The notes under the pieces were generated by a model that saw only the letters and a list, made by a program, of their open reading frames with translations, ran no database searches and was not told the origin of the DNA. The position numbers and the translations under genes were made by a program. A stretch of 64,000 nt of DNA from Synaphobranchus kaupii (taxonomy: Eukaryota; Chordata; Actinopteri; Anguilliformes; Synaphobranchidae). Positions 29,756-60,953 of this stretch are shown piece after piece. The stretch spans positions 99,807,971-99,871,970 of the forward strand of contig CM056380.1 in the NCBI GenBank assembly GCA_029718625.1, given 5' to 3'. Within the stretch, counting starts at the first letter, position 1, and each line of letters starts with the position of its first letter.

Positions 29756-30508
29756 TGCAAGGGGAGTGGCTGAGTCGGAGGACCAAGCGCGACCGTCAGG
29801 GATTCTAAAAGTGTAGGTACTAACACCTACACCACTAAAGCAGACAGATCTGCACTGGAAAGGGTAAAAATAAACAGTGGGAAACAAAACCTCCCGGCGT
29901 AAGCCAAAAATAAAGCAACCCCAAATGAGGGCGAACTCGAGAATCGCGAGTAATCAATAACAAAAGAATCTCACACTCTTTAACAAGTAAACAAATAACA
30001 AAAGAACCTCACGCTCCTTAACGAGGAGCGAATACAGGAGGTCAGAGAAAACAAACAAAAGAAACACCCTGAAGAAACGGGCGAGAGAAGGGAGAGAAAC
30101 TAGAGCCTGTTACCTACAGCTCTAAGTGAGAATGAGCTGAACAAAAAGGCAACAGGTAGGAGAGTATAACGGATGAAGATAGAAAGGAAAGAAAAAACCA
30201 AAATAAATCTTTCTTCTAACTCTAATTGGACTTCCAGCGTTTCCTATTCGTGCGAACCAGAATAGCAGCGAGCTAATCTTATACCTTTACCGACCTCCTT
30301 GTCAATATAGCAACAACAACATGGAAGCATTGAAAATGCAGAAGTCCAGGCTATTTATAACCGGCAGGAAATCCAAAACAGGTGAAAGAAATAATTGCCG
30401 GGCGAGATTCAAACAATGAAACGGAGGCGGAAAAATCCGATAGAGCGTTCAAATGACAAAAAGAAAAACTGAACCCAGAAACAACAGCGGCTGCCAGAAA
30501 CCATGACA
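29756..30508 (-). repeat. 3' LTR of the chromovirus element
   Basis: The repeat shares start (GGGGAGTGGCTGAGTCGGAG) and end (GCGGCTGCCAGAAACCATGA then CA) with the right-hand copy. The terminal bases are TG on the + strand at 29756 and CA at 30507-30508. Differences from the other LTR include CACTCTTTAACAAG versus CACTTTAACGAG. Confidence 0.92.
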
Positions 30509-30519
30509 GGACCCCTCTA

Positions 30520-31780
30520 CTAAGGGACGACTCCAGGCGATCCCACAGCCTTGCTTCTGCGGAAGTCCCTAATAAGTGTTGGGTCCAAGATGTTCTTGGA
30601 GGAAACCCAACAACGCTCCTCCGGGCCATAGCCCTCCCAATCCACCAAAAATTGGAACCCTCTTCCTCTCCGTCTCTCGGCCAGAATGCGCCGGACGGTA
30701 TAAGCTGGGCCTCCATCTATGATCAGTGGGGCCGGCGGAGGTTGGTCCGCCGGTGCCATAGGACTAATAAGTACTGGTTTAAGCCGAGAGACGTGAAAGG
30801 TGGGGTGGATGCGCATAGAGCGCAGGAGCTGTAGTCTCACGGTGACTGGATTAATACGCCGTATGATCCTAAACGGCCCAATGAAGCGGGGAGCGAGTTT
30901 ACGAGACATCACCCTGAGGGGGAGATCCCGCGTAGAGAGCCACACACGTTGACCGACCCTGAATGACGGAGCCGGACGCCGGTGCCTATCCGCCACCCTC
31001 TTCTGTGTAGAAGACGCACGCTGGAGAGCCGCGCGCACCCGTCTCCATACGGACCGACACCTCCGAATGAAAGATCCCGCAGAGGGGACCTCCACATCTT
31101 TTTCTAGTTCGGGGAATAACGGGGGTTGATACCCCAGCTGAGCTTCGAACGGTGAGAGCCCTGTGGAGGCGTTGCGCATGGTATTATGGGCGTACTCTGC
31201 CCAGGCTAGGTGTCGACTCCAGGACGTAGGGTTGGAGGCGGCCAGACACCGAAGAGTGTTCTCCAGGGTCTGGTTAGTACGCTCGGTCTGCCCATTAGTC
31301 AGAGGATAAGCTGACTGAGGCACTAATCAGAGAACAGAATGCGCGCCAGAACTTGGCAGCGAACTGGGGGCCGCGATCAGAGACCATGTCTGAAGGCAGT
31401 CCGTGTAGTCGGAACACGTGATCTACTACTAGTTGCGCTGTCTCAGGTGCTGAAGGAAGCTTAGGCAATGCAATAAAGTGAGCTGCCCTGGAGAAGTGGT
31501 CTACGACCACCAAGATCACCGATTTGCCCAGAGACATAGGCAAACCGGTGACGAAGTCGAGGGCAATGTGACTCCAAGGGCGACTGAGAATGGGAAGAGG
31601 GCGCAAAAGGCCCGAGGGTGGGAGACGTGAACCTTTACTCCGAGCACAAACCGGACAAGCAGCAACAAAACTGCGTACGTCCCTTTCGAGACTGGGCCAC
31701 CAAAAAACGCCGGGACAAGGAATCCTTTGTGCGGTGCACTCCGGGGTGAGCGACCAGCTGAGAATTGTGTCCCCTTGCAA
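30520..31780 (-). pseudogene. Integrase C-terminal part and chromodomain, frame-broken
   Basis: Two adjacent - strand frames cover most of the integrase. The first (31780 down to about 31325) has [19 protein letters not shown] (the CxxC of the zinc-binding region), [11 protein letters not shown] with the first catalytic Asp, and [13 protein letters not shown] with the second. The second (31323 down to 30520) has [12 protein letters not shown] with the catalytic Glu, then [14 protein letters not shown] and [11 protein letters not shown] of the C-terminal domain. A chromodomain follows, containing [16 protein letters not shown] near the end. The frame changes near 31315-31330, between catalytic Asp and Glu. 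The zinc-binding His pair is not readable in the first frame, pointing to another break upstream. An intact protein would insert cDNA, with the chromodomain guiding it to marked chromatin. Confidence 0.88.
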
Positions 31781-34041
31781 TATTCAGGACCTAAGCCTCG
31801 GCGAGACGAACAAGCAGTGGGGTGGACCCCCCCCCCCCCCGGGCCTGGGTCGGAGCGCAGCGCCTTCTGCACTGCTGCCTCAACGGCCCATATAACCGGA
31901 GCCACTATGTGGTCGGCGGGGATAATAGGTTCGGGAACAGGATCCCTGTCTGTACGGTCGAAGATGCGTGACAGAGCATCAGGCTTCACGTTCTTGGAGC
32001 CGGGACGGTAAGTGAGCAAAAAGTTGAAGCGCAAGAAGAATAACGCCCATCGGGCTTGGCGAGAATTACACCTCTTGGCTAGCTGCACATATTGCAGGTT
32101 TTTATGATCCGTCCATACAGTGAACGGGTGCTCCGCCCCCTCCAGCCAGTGGCACCACTCCTCCAGAGCCAATTTGACCGCCAAGAGCTCCCGGTCCCCC
32201 ACATCGTAATTTCTCTCGGCCAGTGTTAGTGCACGAGAAAAATACGCACAGGGATGCATCTTGTGGTCCATCGGAGATAGCTGGGAGAGAATGGCTCCCA
32301 CCCCCAACTCAGAAGCGTCTACCTCTACCACGAAGGGGAGGGAGGGGTTGGGCGTGATGAGAATGGGCTCGGAACTGAAACGCTTTTTTAACTCAGAAAA
32401 CGCTGCTTCGGCCCTTGAATTCCATAAAAACCGGGAGGAAGAGGTCTTTTTAGTGAGCGCCGTAATAGACGCGGCTACCGCACTGAAATTGCGTATAAAC
32501 CTCCTATAAAAGTTGGCGAAGCCTAAAAAGCGTTGTACCTGCTTAAGGGAAGACGGGGTGGGCCAGTTCTTAATGGCCGAGACTTTCTCAGGGTCCATTT
32601 GAACCTTGCCATCTGCCACAATGAACCCCAGGAAAGAAACAGAGTTAGTGTGGAAAACACACTTCTCTGCCTTCACAAAAAGCTGGGCTTTGAGCAGCGC
32701 CTTAAGAACCTGCCTGACGTGGAGGATGTGAGTGGGAAGATCAGGAGAAAAAATTAAAATGTCATCCAGGTAGACGAAGACTGATCTCTCCAGCATCTCC
32801 CTAAGGACATCGTTCACTAGCGCCTGAAAAACTGAGGGGGCGCTAGTGAGCCCGAAAGGCATCACCTGGTATTCGTAGTGTCCAGAGTGGGTGTTAAACG
32901 CCGTTTCCCATTGGTTGCCCTCGCGAATGCGAACGAGATTGTAGGTGCTGCGCAGATCGAGTTTCGAAAAAATAGACGGCCCCTGGAGGCGTTCAAATGC
33001 CAAATTAATCAGGGGAAGGGGATAACGATTCTTGATCGTGATGTCATTGAGTCCCCTGTAATCAATGCACGGCCTGAGACTACCGTCTTTTTTCTTTAAA
33101 AAGAAGAATCCTGCCCCTGCCGGCGAGGTCGAGGGTCTAATAAAACCATTGGCTAGGGACTCTTCAATGTATTGCCTCATCGCGGCACTCTCAGGACCCG
33201 ACAAGGAGTATAGCGACCACCTAGGAGGAACCGTGCCCGGATAAAGGTCGATAGCGCAGTCATACGGCCTATGAGGAGGCAGAGAGGTGGAGCGTTGCTT
33301 GCTAAAAACCTCAGCAAGATCTGTATACTGCTGAGGAACATTAGCCGGCAACGGAAAGTTGAGAGCCCCGCCCACCTGAGTGCTCTCACAGTCTGAGAGG
33401 GAATCAAGTGGGTTGTCCCAGTCGATCTCAGAATGGGGAGTCTCCTTCCCCCACCCACTGAGACCGTCAGCAAATGAGTCCCAGGAAAGACTCTCCCTGG
33501 CGTCCTGAGAGGGCACCACAGAATCGTGAGGCCCAAGGAGAGACCTCTCCTCCTCTTGCTCGCTGTCTGAACTGAAATCAGGAGGAGGACGAAGTGAACC
33601 TCCGGACGTGAGCGGTCTACTCTTAGAGCAGTGAGGTCTACACTGGGGACCCCACTGGAGAATAACCATCCCCTCTGCTCCCCAGTTAATATGAGGCTTG
33701 TGCTGAGCCAGCCACGAATGGCCCAGAACAAGAGGGTACGTGGGTGAGTCCACCAAAAAAAACTGAATCCGCTCTGTATGGCCAAGGAAAGAGACAGCCA
33801 GATTTAGAACGCTGGTGACCCGCCGGATGGTACCCATGCCCAAAGGACGACCGTCGAGTGCCGTTACTAGCCGTGGGGAGAGGAGGGGAAGTGACGGAAT
33901 GCCCTGCTCCCTAGCCCACTTGATGTCAATAAGAGACTCGACCGACTCGGAATCAATAAACACGATGCAGCTGGTGGAGCGCCTCCTCCAACTCAACTGC
34001 ACTACTAACTGGGTATGAGGAGAGGTGTTATTAGGTCTCAC
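31781..34041 (-). pseudogene. Pol: protease, reverse transcriptase and RNase H of the chromovirus
   Basis: One long frame starts at 34041 and carries coherent pol sequence down to about 31840. The protease region has [13 protein letters not shown] and [11 protein letters not shown]; the usual DSG or DTG active-site triad reads DSE. The RT has [37 protein letters not shown] and [10 protein letters not shown] (the YLDD catalytic motif). RNase H has [41 protein letters not shown] and the tail PDALSR. At a run of 14 C residues (31827-31840) the frame leaves integrase homology, so everything after it in this frame is out of register. This is either a real frameshift or a homopolymer sequencing error. 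Confidence 0.92.
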
Positions 34042-34058
34042 CAGGGGCCCCGATCCCC

Positions 34059-34721
34059 CTAGTGAGACTGCCCTTTTCCCATTAGCTTAGGACATTGGTC
34101 TCTGAAATGCCCTGTGCGTTTACAGTATTGGCACCGGGCGTCGCTCGGCCTGGTGGTTCTGAAATCTCGTACTGCCATCCCATCTACCTGCATGGGCTCA
34201 TCTGAAAACGAGGAAAACGGAGTGGCCGCAGAAAGCGGTAAGTAACGCGACGACCGAGCCCTGCGTTCCCCTGTGAGTCCCTCTCTCTCTCTCTCTCTAA
34301 TGCGGTTATCCACCCGGATGGCTGTGGAAACCAGAGCACCAAAAGAGACGGGTGGCTCGACTACTGACAGCGCATCCTTAACAGGATCGGAAAGTGCGTT
34401 AAGGAAAAGGGAGCTAAGTGGCCCATCGGCCCACCCAGTCTCCCCTGCCACAGCTCGAAACGCAATGGAGAATGTCGCCACTGTGTCGTTACGCTGACGG
34501 AGACGGGTCAGTCGCATGGCTGCCTCCTGACGGGAGACGCCATGATCAAAGACTGACGCCATCTCCTCGATAGGTTTCTCTGTGGTGGATATAACAGGGG
34601 AATTAGCCCTTATTAAGGGGTCTGCCCAGGCGAGAGCAGTGCCTGTAAGTAGAGAGAGGATGAGTGCAACCCGAGCCTCCTGGGTGGAGAAGCGGGAGGG
34701 CTGTGCTTTAAAAAAAATCAA
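34059..34721 (-). pseudogene. Gag, C-terminal part with CCHC zinc knuckle
   Basis: The 220-residue frame resembles Ty3/gypsy capsid: RVALILSLLTGTALAWADPL, then LTRLRQRNDTVATFSIAF, and a zinc knuckle CQYCKRTGHFRDQC that fits C-x2-C-x4-H-x4-C. Gag packages the RNA into virus-like particles in the cytoplasm. The first methionine is internal: homology should start further upstream, where the frame is interrupted between 34721 and 34914. Pol follows within a few tens of bases in another frame. Confidence 0.85.
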
Positions 34722-34913
34722 AACATTGCGTCAGGAACGCTCTACACTTCCCGGCCTCCCCTCCCTAGCAGAGTGGGAGCTGCAATTTAGGCTCCCTGAG
34801 ATCCGTTGGAATGGGAATAGCGGCGGGATCAGGGGGTGCTTGTGCAACAGGGACGGGTGCTTGTGCGACTGGAGGAGGTGCGGTGGTGAGGGTCAGGGCG
34901 CGGATACCGTCTG

Positions 34914-35177
34914 CTAAGTCGCGCAGACATTCACTCTGATAGCGAAGCTGGCTAGAGAACTGCGCCTGCTGGGTGTGGAGGGTCTGAACGGAGGCCTGAA
35001 GGGCCCTAATGCCCTCCTCATGGCGGAGATGGCTGCCCCCTGAGCTGTGAGGATTGTACTCAGATCTGGTGTTGTCGCTGGTACCTCCCTAGAGGCTTCC
35101 ATGTTCTGTGAGGGGAGTGGCTGAGTCGGAGGACCAAGCGCGACCGTCAGGGATTCTAAAAGTGTAGGTACTAACAC
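34914..35177 (-). pseudogene. Gag N-terminal fragment, overlapping the 5' LTR end
   Basis: A second methionine in this frame gives MEASREVPATTPDLSTIL, just inside the LTR boundary at 35109, a plausible gag start. The frame runs to a shifted end near 34914 and then loses register with the rest of gag. The upstream part of the open frame lies in the LTR and is probably not translated. Confidence 0.6.
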
Positions 35178-35855
35178 CTACACCACTACAGCAGACAGAT
35201 CTGCACTGGAAAGGGTAAAAATAAACAGGGGGAAACAAAACCTCCCGGCGTAAGCCAAAAATAAAGCAACCCCAAACGAGGGCGAACTCGAGAATCGCGA
35301 GTAATCAATAACAAAAGAATCTCACACTTTAACGAGTAAACAAATAACAAAAGAACCTCACGCTCCTTAACGAGGAGCGAATACAGGAGGTCAGAGAAAA
35401 CAAACAAAAGAAACACCCTGAAGAAACGGGCAAGAGAAGGGAGAGAAACTATGCCTGTTACCTACAGCTCTAAGTGAGAACGAGCTGAACAAAAGGCAAC
35501 AGGTAGGAGAGTATAACGGATGAAGATAGAAAGGAAAGAAAAAACCAAAATAAATCTTTCTTCTAACTAATTGGACTTGCAGCGTTTCCTATTCGTGCGA
35601 ACCAGAATAGCAGCGAGCGAATCTTATACCTTTACCGACCTCCTTGTCAATATAGCAACGACAACATGGAAGCTTCGAAAATGCGGAAGTCCTGGCTATT
35701 TATAACCGGCAGGAAATCCAAAACAGGTGAAAGAAATAATTGCCGGGCGAGATTCAAACAACGAAACGGAGGCGGAAAAATCCGATAGAGCGTTCAAATG
35801 ACGCCAAAAGAAAAACCGAACCCAGAAACAACAGCGGCTGCCAGAAACCATGACA
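35109..35855 (-). repeat. 5' LTR of the chromovirus element
   Basis: This copy begins TGAGGGGAGTGGCTGAG and ends GCCAGAAACCATGACA, matching the left LTR along its whole length with scattered substitutions and 1-3 nt indels. It would carry the promoter for - strand transcription. Confidence 0.92.
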
Positions 35856-38109
35856 ACTAATTACTGGGGTAATAAAATCACCCCAAGAACATGGCTATTG
35901 CCAAAGATCTGAAATGGTCAATTAGTTATGATTTTATTACATAATAGCTTTCAACAACATTAATTATACCTAGCACGTCATGCGCTTGACGTCAGCGCAT
36001 ATCACGCCTATTTAAATCCCGAATGCAGCCATGGCATTTCTCAAGAGAATTATTTTTATTTATTGCAAGCAGTTTTCAGATGTTTTAATACTATGGCTGT
36101 AATGATAACTACACCACAGCTATACTGGTAAGCTGACCCACGGCGACCTTGTATGCGAGTGAATTCTATTTTAAATGTGACGGCTGAATATTAACGTTAA
36201 TTCACGTGACTGCGAAGCTCCAGCGTGCAATTTATTTGAGTGGAAGGCTCTGAAATTGCCCGGAGATGTGTGCGGTGGTGGAATCTGCCGCTGGGTTCTT
36301 CAAATAACATGCGCACGTGTCATTTCACAATGCACACCACAGCAAATAGGCTGCCTTCAAATTACATTACATTCTGATGCTAATGTTTTTTTTGTTTTTG
36401 TGGTTGTTAATGTTCCTACTGCGGTGAAAACAGTACAGCGAAAGAACAACAACATTTAAGCGCTATGTTAAAAAATATCCAATTCGTTGAGAACATAAAT
36501 ATATACATGTATGCAGATGGGCTTGAGTGTTGTCATAATTCGAAGCCTGTTCATACAGCACAGCCACATTTTCCGCTCCTCAGAAAAATATTTAGCTTTT
36601 TCAAATGACGTCATATTGTGATTGGGATGTAAGCATGTTTGACCACCTTATCATTACTTGCATAATTTAAAATACCTGCGATGAGGTATATTTTATTCAA
36701 GATCTTGCTGAAAAATCATACAGAAAATTAGTCTTGCTGATGAATTCTGTTGAGACAGGCCAACTTCCGAATACAAACATTTTTCATTGTTCCCAGTTTG
36801 GAGACGAGACTTTCTCATGAAACCTCACAAGTAATATGCAGGGTATATTATACATACTGACTGATTTCCTACAAAAGGGTAGCCTATGAGAGAATGTCCT
36901 CATACCCACCCCTGCTTAAATAAATCCCTATGCCAACACACAGATATTCAATAGAGGAAATGTAAGAACATACAGTACAGTCTTTTTTTACCATGAATCC
37001 CTTGGGTTCAAATATATTTACTGAACCAAGGGATGCTGGTGTGTTTTGGACCCTTTGCCGTTTTACACAGAGAGCAGTGGCTCTACACTGCATTCTATTT
37101 CTTTAAAACTGAAATATTTCATTAACTCTGCTCTCTTTTCGGGAAACCGTAAAAAAGACGTGTCGCTGTTGAAGTGAATGCCGTGTCCTCCGCGCGCAGT
37201 AAGCCTCACACTGCTCGGGTTGCTGCTGAGGCCCGGGGCTGCAGATTAACATCTACAGTAGACTCCTTTCCCCCGAACAGCGCCCGGCGCCTCCGTTATG
37301 AAACCGAAGTCCTTCTGCTCTTCGCGACTGAGGGCGCTTGTACCCCAGATGCGTTCGTTTGCCACCCTGCGTCTACGTCTGTGTCACAGTCATCCGTTTG
37401 GACGCCCGCCAGCGCGCGCGGCGTGCGCGACATGCGCAGTGAAGACCTGAGGGGCTGCTCTTGTAGGAGGGAGCCTCATAGACTCAGTCTGTGTCTACAC
37501 TCAGCTGCACTGAGTACACACAAAGCATACACAGTTACACACACATGCACACTCATACATATAGTGCATACTGTGCATACTTTATGTCCGGAACAAAAGG
37601 CTTCAGAATAAGTAGCCCTGGCCACCTATCCCATCACTAGTTAATGTATTTGAATATAACATGGTTTAATGCACAGGCTTTGTGTACGGTGTGACTTACG
37701 TGCATGCGGCATGCACACAGTATGGTCTGTGTATCATTGTCTTACAGATCTTCTGGTTGCACAGTGCTAAGACACATCCAGTGGTTCTCCATGCTAACTC
37801 ACGGCCATTCAATCAGCATTTAGCCATAGAGTAATGTGGGGTGGCATCCTTTCCTTACTGTCACCTGTCAACAGCTGTGACCCCATCTTCCTGGGCTGGC
37901 TCTTGATAGGTGGGTAGGACTGTTTTCCCTCTCATGACTGCATGGTTCCTCAAACTCTGTCTTCATAGCTATGCAGCCATAGATTACTCCTGGCGGGGGC
38001 ACCTGTCCAACCCTCCCACCCCTTCCCCACCCCCCACCCCTCCAGTTGGTGCTCCTGCTGCTCTATTACACTTCCCCTAACTGTTTTCTCTCTCTCTTTT
38101 TTTCACATT
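35856..38109. other. Intergenic stretch with a CpG-richer block near 37170-37450
   Basis: Most of this stretch has no feature I can name. Around 37170-37450 CpG density is clearly higher (CCGCGCGC, CGCCCGGCGCC, AGCGCGCGCGGCG), with a 145-codon open frame on the + strand that has no recognised domain. This could be a promoter-type CpG island, but no gene start is identifiable. Confidence 0.4.
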
Positions 38110-38556
38110 CTGCCGGCGGGGCTTATGCCCCGCATCTCGAGAGCTGCTGTCCGGCTTCCTGTCCGTTGCCGCTTGCCCCTCCCTCCTTACCACCGCTGCC
38201 AGCTGCTCCCGCCGCCATCGGCGCCCGGTTCCCCACCGTCACTGCCGCCACATCTGGACTGTCATCTAGCTGCTGCAAATTGTATTATCATGGACATTGG
38301 CTGTTTTGACCATGTTGGTCCTTAAGCCCTAGACCCTGAGCCGACCAGAGGAGGATGGGTTCCCCCATTGAGTCTGGTTCCTTCCAAGGTTTCTTCCTAG
38401 TTACACCAGGGAGTTTTTCCTTGCCACTGTTGCCTTTGGCTTGCTCTTGTGGGGAGTTTAGGCTGGGTTTTGCTGTTTTGCTGTGAAGTGCATTGTGACA
38501 ACTTGTTGTGAAATGCGCTATATAAATAAATATTGATTGATTGATTGATTGATTGA
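38110..38556 (+). mobile_element. 3' end of an L2/CR1-type LINE with (TTGA)n tail
   Basis: The end of this stretch has the block GAGGATGGGTTCCCCCATTG, AGTCTGGTTCCTTCCAAGG, TTTCTTCCTAGTTA and GAGTTTTTCCTTGCCACTGT, then TTGTGACAACTTGTTGTGAA and CGCTATATAAATAAATATTG with a (TTGA)n tail. This is a very common teleost LINE 3' UTR. No RT coding remains. The left boundary is approximate. Confidence 0.65.
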
Positions 38557-41500
38557 CTCTTCTCAGTGTTGAAGTCTGATATTTTCAGATGCTGCATTTC
38601 GCATGGCATCAGAACAATTTTATCAGCAACAACAATTGGATTGGAACAATTGATCGATTTAATGGCAACAGCTATAAAAGACCATTTGAAGATATAGCAA
38701 AACATATGCCTGGATCTTTAAAAAGATATGTCTCCGGCAGTATGTTGATTTCGACCATGGTAGTATCATGATTGTGGTGACACCATGGCCGTGTACAGTG
38801 TAATCAGGAACAGCCTGGTGTGCTTTTAACTAACGTGATTTGAACTGCAACACACAAACACACACACGCACACACACACACACACGCACACACAAACACA
38901 CACCCACCTAATGACAAATTCCATCTTTTGTGCGTTTTGTAGATTTTTATATGTTCTTTTTGCAATTTGTGCTCTTTATCTGTGAGACGAAAACAGGCCC
39001 TGTGTGATGATTGGCTGCAGCTGAGACCCCTGCAGGTGCTATTTAAAGGCTTTGTGTCACACACATAAGGGTGGCGGCACTGGTTAAGGGGGTACTAGAG
39101 ATGACCTTGTTGGCGCATACAGCCCTCGTCAAAATGACCGGCATTTCCAAGGGCTAACAAAGAACCATTTGCCCTTGAGAACAGTCCCAAAGATATCCTA
39201 AGGGCTGTCATTGGACACTGATCATGATTGACAGGTGTTTGATTTAAAAGACTGATCTAAAACAGCATATTTTCTGACCAGTACAAAGATTCTACTTTGC
39301 ATTAGACTGGAGCTACCATTATTAATCAAGTCTTCATTAAACTTTAATTTCTTGCAGCCACCACTCAGAATTAAACATATAACATTCGATGTCTGACAGT
39401 GCTCAAGGTCATCAGAGCCTTCTAATAAAAGCAATGATGTCCATTGTAACAGCACGATGAAGGGTGTTTTTAACATCTGTCTACGAAGATAACACCACCT
39501 GGAGGTGAGGTACATTATACAACATGACCTTTGGCCTTTGTGTCAGTGTCTCTGAGTGGTTGAGTGTGCTAAGTGGCCCGTGGGCATGTGGGTGAGATCT
39601 CCCTGTCTGTTCGAGATCACGGTGCGCTCACATGGTGGGTCTCTCATTTCCAACAGCGTGTCAACTTGAGGTTGCACACGTGGATGGGTCATTTGTAACA
39701 GTGACTTGTTATGGAAGTAGACGCTGTTTTGTGTGGGGATCAGTAATATACAGGATACCGTCCTCCTTCATTTGGAATTGAGCATTTATTGTCTTGGCAG
39801 GCACGCTTATTCAGTGCTTATTAGTATCATTGTCATCAGAATTTTATCATTTCTAACTTTACATGTTTCCAATTTTTCATACAGTTGGAAGTGCTGTTGA
39901 ATGTTTTTGGATAAAAGAAGTATATAACTTGGCACAAAGGTAACAGTGGTACCCAACCTGGAATCAAAATTGGATACGCTCTTGAAATTACTACTGCTCA
40001 CTCTGACACACTGGTCAATCAATTATTAAAAGTGAATTAAAAAGACAGAAAGAGGAATGGGCGCATGCTGTTTATTATGCCATCGGTCGTAAAGAGACAA
40101 GCGAAACAATGCGCTAAATGACAGGGGGGTTGGGGGATTGAGCAGTAGGCTAGAGATCGCGAAAGAGCGGATCCTGTTACGCTGATGCATTATGCATGAG
40201 CTGCTCCTCTTTAGGTTGTCAGTCTTTTTGATTTCATGTGATGAGACGATTTGCTGATCAGGTCTCGCAATTTCCTAGTCACCGGCTTGATTGGGACGGA
40301 GCATTAAAGGCGGGAGGGGGGGGGGGGGTTAGAAGGGATGTAAAATTAGCCCCGCTGTCAGCCTAGTTTTCACTTATTTGTATTCAAATTGTCATCACTT
40401 TAGCAGACTCAGGACGCTTTCTTTACTCGTAATTACTATGCCTGAAGAGAATTTACAGTTCAGTTCACATTGCTGTGCCTCAACTGGCTAATTAGAGGAG
40501 AAATTCCTTAGTCTCCACTGGACTGGCTATGAATGCCAAAAGCTCCACGAAGTCATCGTTATTTTTGATATTTTTATGAAAGTCGTAGAGATAAATAGAA
40601 AGTGATTTATGAAATACTTTGAAATAATGGAATGGCAAAAATACTATAGCAACAGAAAAAAAAAAACATTTATCAGTTCAGTGTTTCACGCAGCTCCGTC
40701 TTCACATTATATAATATTATGGTTTAATTACTTTTGCCATGATGTTTACTTCCAGTCCCGGCTGAAATCAGACCTACAGTATATTTTATTTTATTTTATT
40801 TTATTTTTTTGGGGGGGGGGGGGGGGGTCTGGGGTGTTGACATTGACTACATTATCAATGTACTATAGTTATATACATACATAAGTTGCGGTGAACAACT
40901 TGGGCCAGAGGATCAGAGGATAGCTACAGACCACTGGCGGGGCCTCCAGCCCCGTCAAACAGATCCAGCAGTGGGTTCCCATCTGAGAACACGGGAGCCT
41001 TCAGCCTTCATGATTTGCTTCAACTCTTTCTCATGCTGTAAAGATTATGAGCATCTGAAATATCCTCTTTTTGTAGACGTTAAATCATTGTCATGGTCTC
41101 CTATAGCATATCATTATGTTTTATGTGTATTGTTTATGTAATGTAGGCCTATTCTTTATTTTATTAATTATTTTATTTTATTGGGGACGGCCGGGCGGGG
41201 GTCATCAAAAAAATGCCACGAAAATACATTTCAGCAGGAAACCATGTAAAACAAGTAGGCTATACCGCGGAAATAGAACAGCCAATTTGCCTCTGTCCAA
41301 ACTGAAAGGACTCCCTGTTATGTAATTCTTTAGACGTGCCGTGCGCGACTTTTTACTATGCTTCATTCACTTGTGAGTGTACATTATAGCCTATTTAGAT
41401 GTTGTAGCCTTTAGCCAGCCTGAATGGCACATACCTGAAATTAATTATATATCTATCGCCAAAGTAAACCATCTATGTCATGTACTAAAAGTACCTACCT

Positions 41501-42100
41501 CCTACATGCACCCAGCGCACCTGGCCAGTAGGCTTTGCTTGTTCAAAACATTGTGAGAACTTATAATACAGTAGGCTAATAAATTTAAACGGATCTTTGC
41601 GCGATGGTCAGCAAACCACTGTCCGATTACACCTGTTATAGCGTATTTACCAAATCCTTACTTGGAGAACGCAAATTTAAAACGTTGCTGAAGAAAGTCA
41701 ATATGCGAAACGGACAGACGGCGATTCCTGTTTTCTGGATACCCGATTAATCTTTGGTTTATTTCTCTGGAAGCCGTCGCGGCCTGTATACTACCGCTAT
41801 AATTAACAAATGTTTGAGTTTAATACAGATCACGGTAAACTGGAAAATTGATATCAATGTTATCCAATAGAAAAATGCCGAAATTATCGTTCATTTTCGG
41901 AAAGCCAATCCCAGCCTGTCTCTGTGGTGCTTTTTATTTTTCACCAAGCCGCGGGTGTTCGGCTTTTTCCGTATGGAGTAGTAATTATAGCCGAGTCCTC
42001 GTTCCAGCGCGATACACTGGCACATCAATTTGATAGGTCAGCGTTGTAGTAGTGTTTACTCTATATATCACACAACCCGCAGTTAACCAATTGTTTAAAA
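38557..42100. other. Intergenic region upstream of the synaptoporin gene
   Basis: It contains an imperfect (CA)n at 38850-38904, G/C homopolymer runs near 40316-40328 and 40811-40827, and a (TTTTA)n run at about 40787-40808. No exon was recognised. The final few hundred bases should hold the promoter and 5' UTR of the gene starting at 42101, but no reliable core element could be chosen. Confidence 0.5.
38850..38904. repeat. Imperfect (CA)n microsatellite
   Basis: CA repeats interrupted by CAAA and CG units. Confidence 0.9.

Positions 42101-60953
<18,853 letters not shown>

Larger units (their letters stand above)
29756..35855 (-). mobile_element. Ty3/gypsy chromovirus-type LTR retrotransposon, full length but degraded
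   Basis: Two direct repeats of about 750 bp bound a 6.1-kb unit. Transcription runs on the - strand: 5' LTR at 35109-35855, gag, protease, RT, RNase H and integrase with chromodomain, then 3' LTR at 29756-30508. LTR ends follow TG..CA. The outer flanks share CTAA(T) (left CCTAA, right ACTAATT), a likely 4-5 bp target duplication. I see about 20 differences and small indels between the LTRs over 750 bp, so the insertion is fairly young. Even so, gag is split and pol has at least two frame breaks plus a mutated protease motif, so the copy cannot move on its own. The gene order with integrase last and a chromodomain identifies the Ty3/gypsy chromovirus group. Confidence 0.95.

Noticed and set aside
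31590..34917. Several + strand open frames across the LTR element
   Set aside because: They are shadows of the - strand gag and pol.
37174..37611. 145-residue + strand open frame as a gene
   Set aside because: High GC makes long frames likely by chance. No domain, splice chain or homology is recognised; it is reported only as a CpG-dense block.
42059..42071. TATA box CTATATATC as the synaptoporin core promoter
   Set aside because: It lies only about 35 bp before the ATG, leaving almost no 5' UTR, and AT-rich motifs are common nearby.
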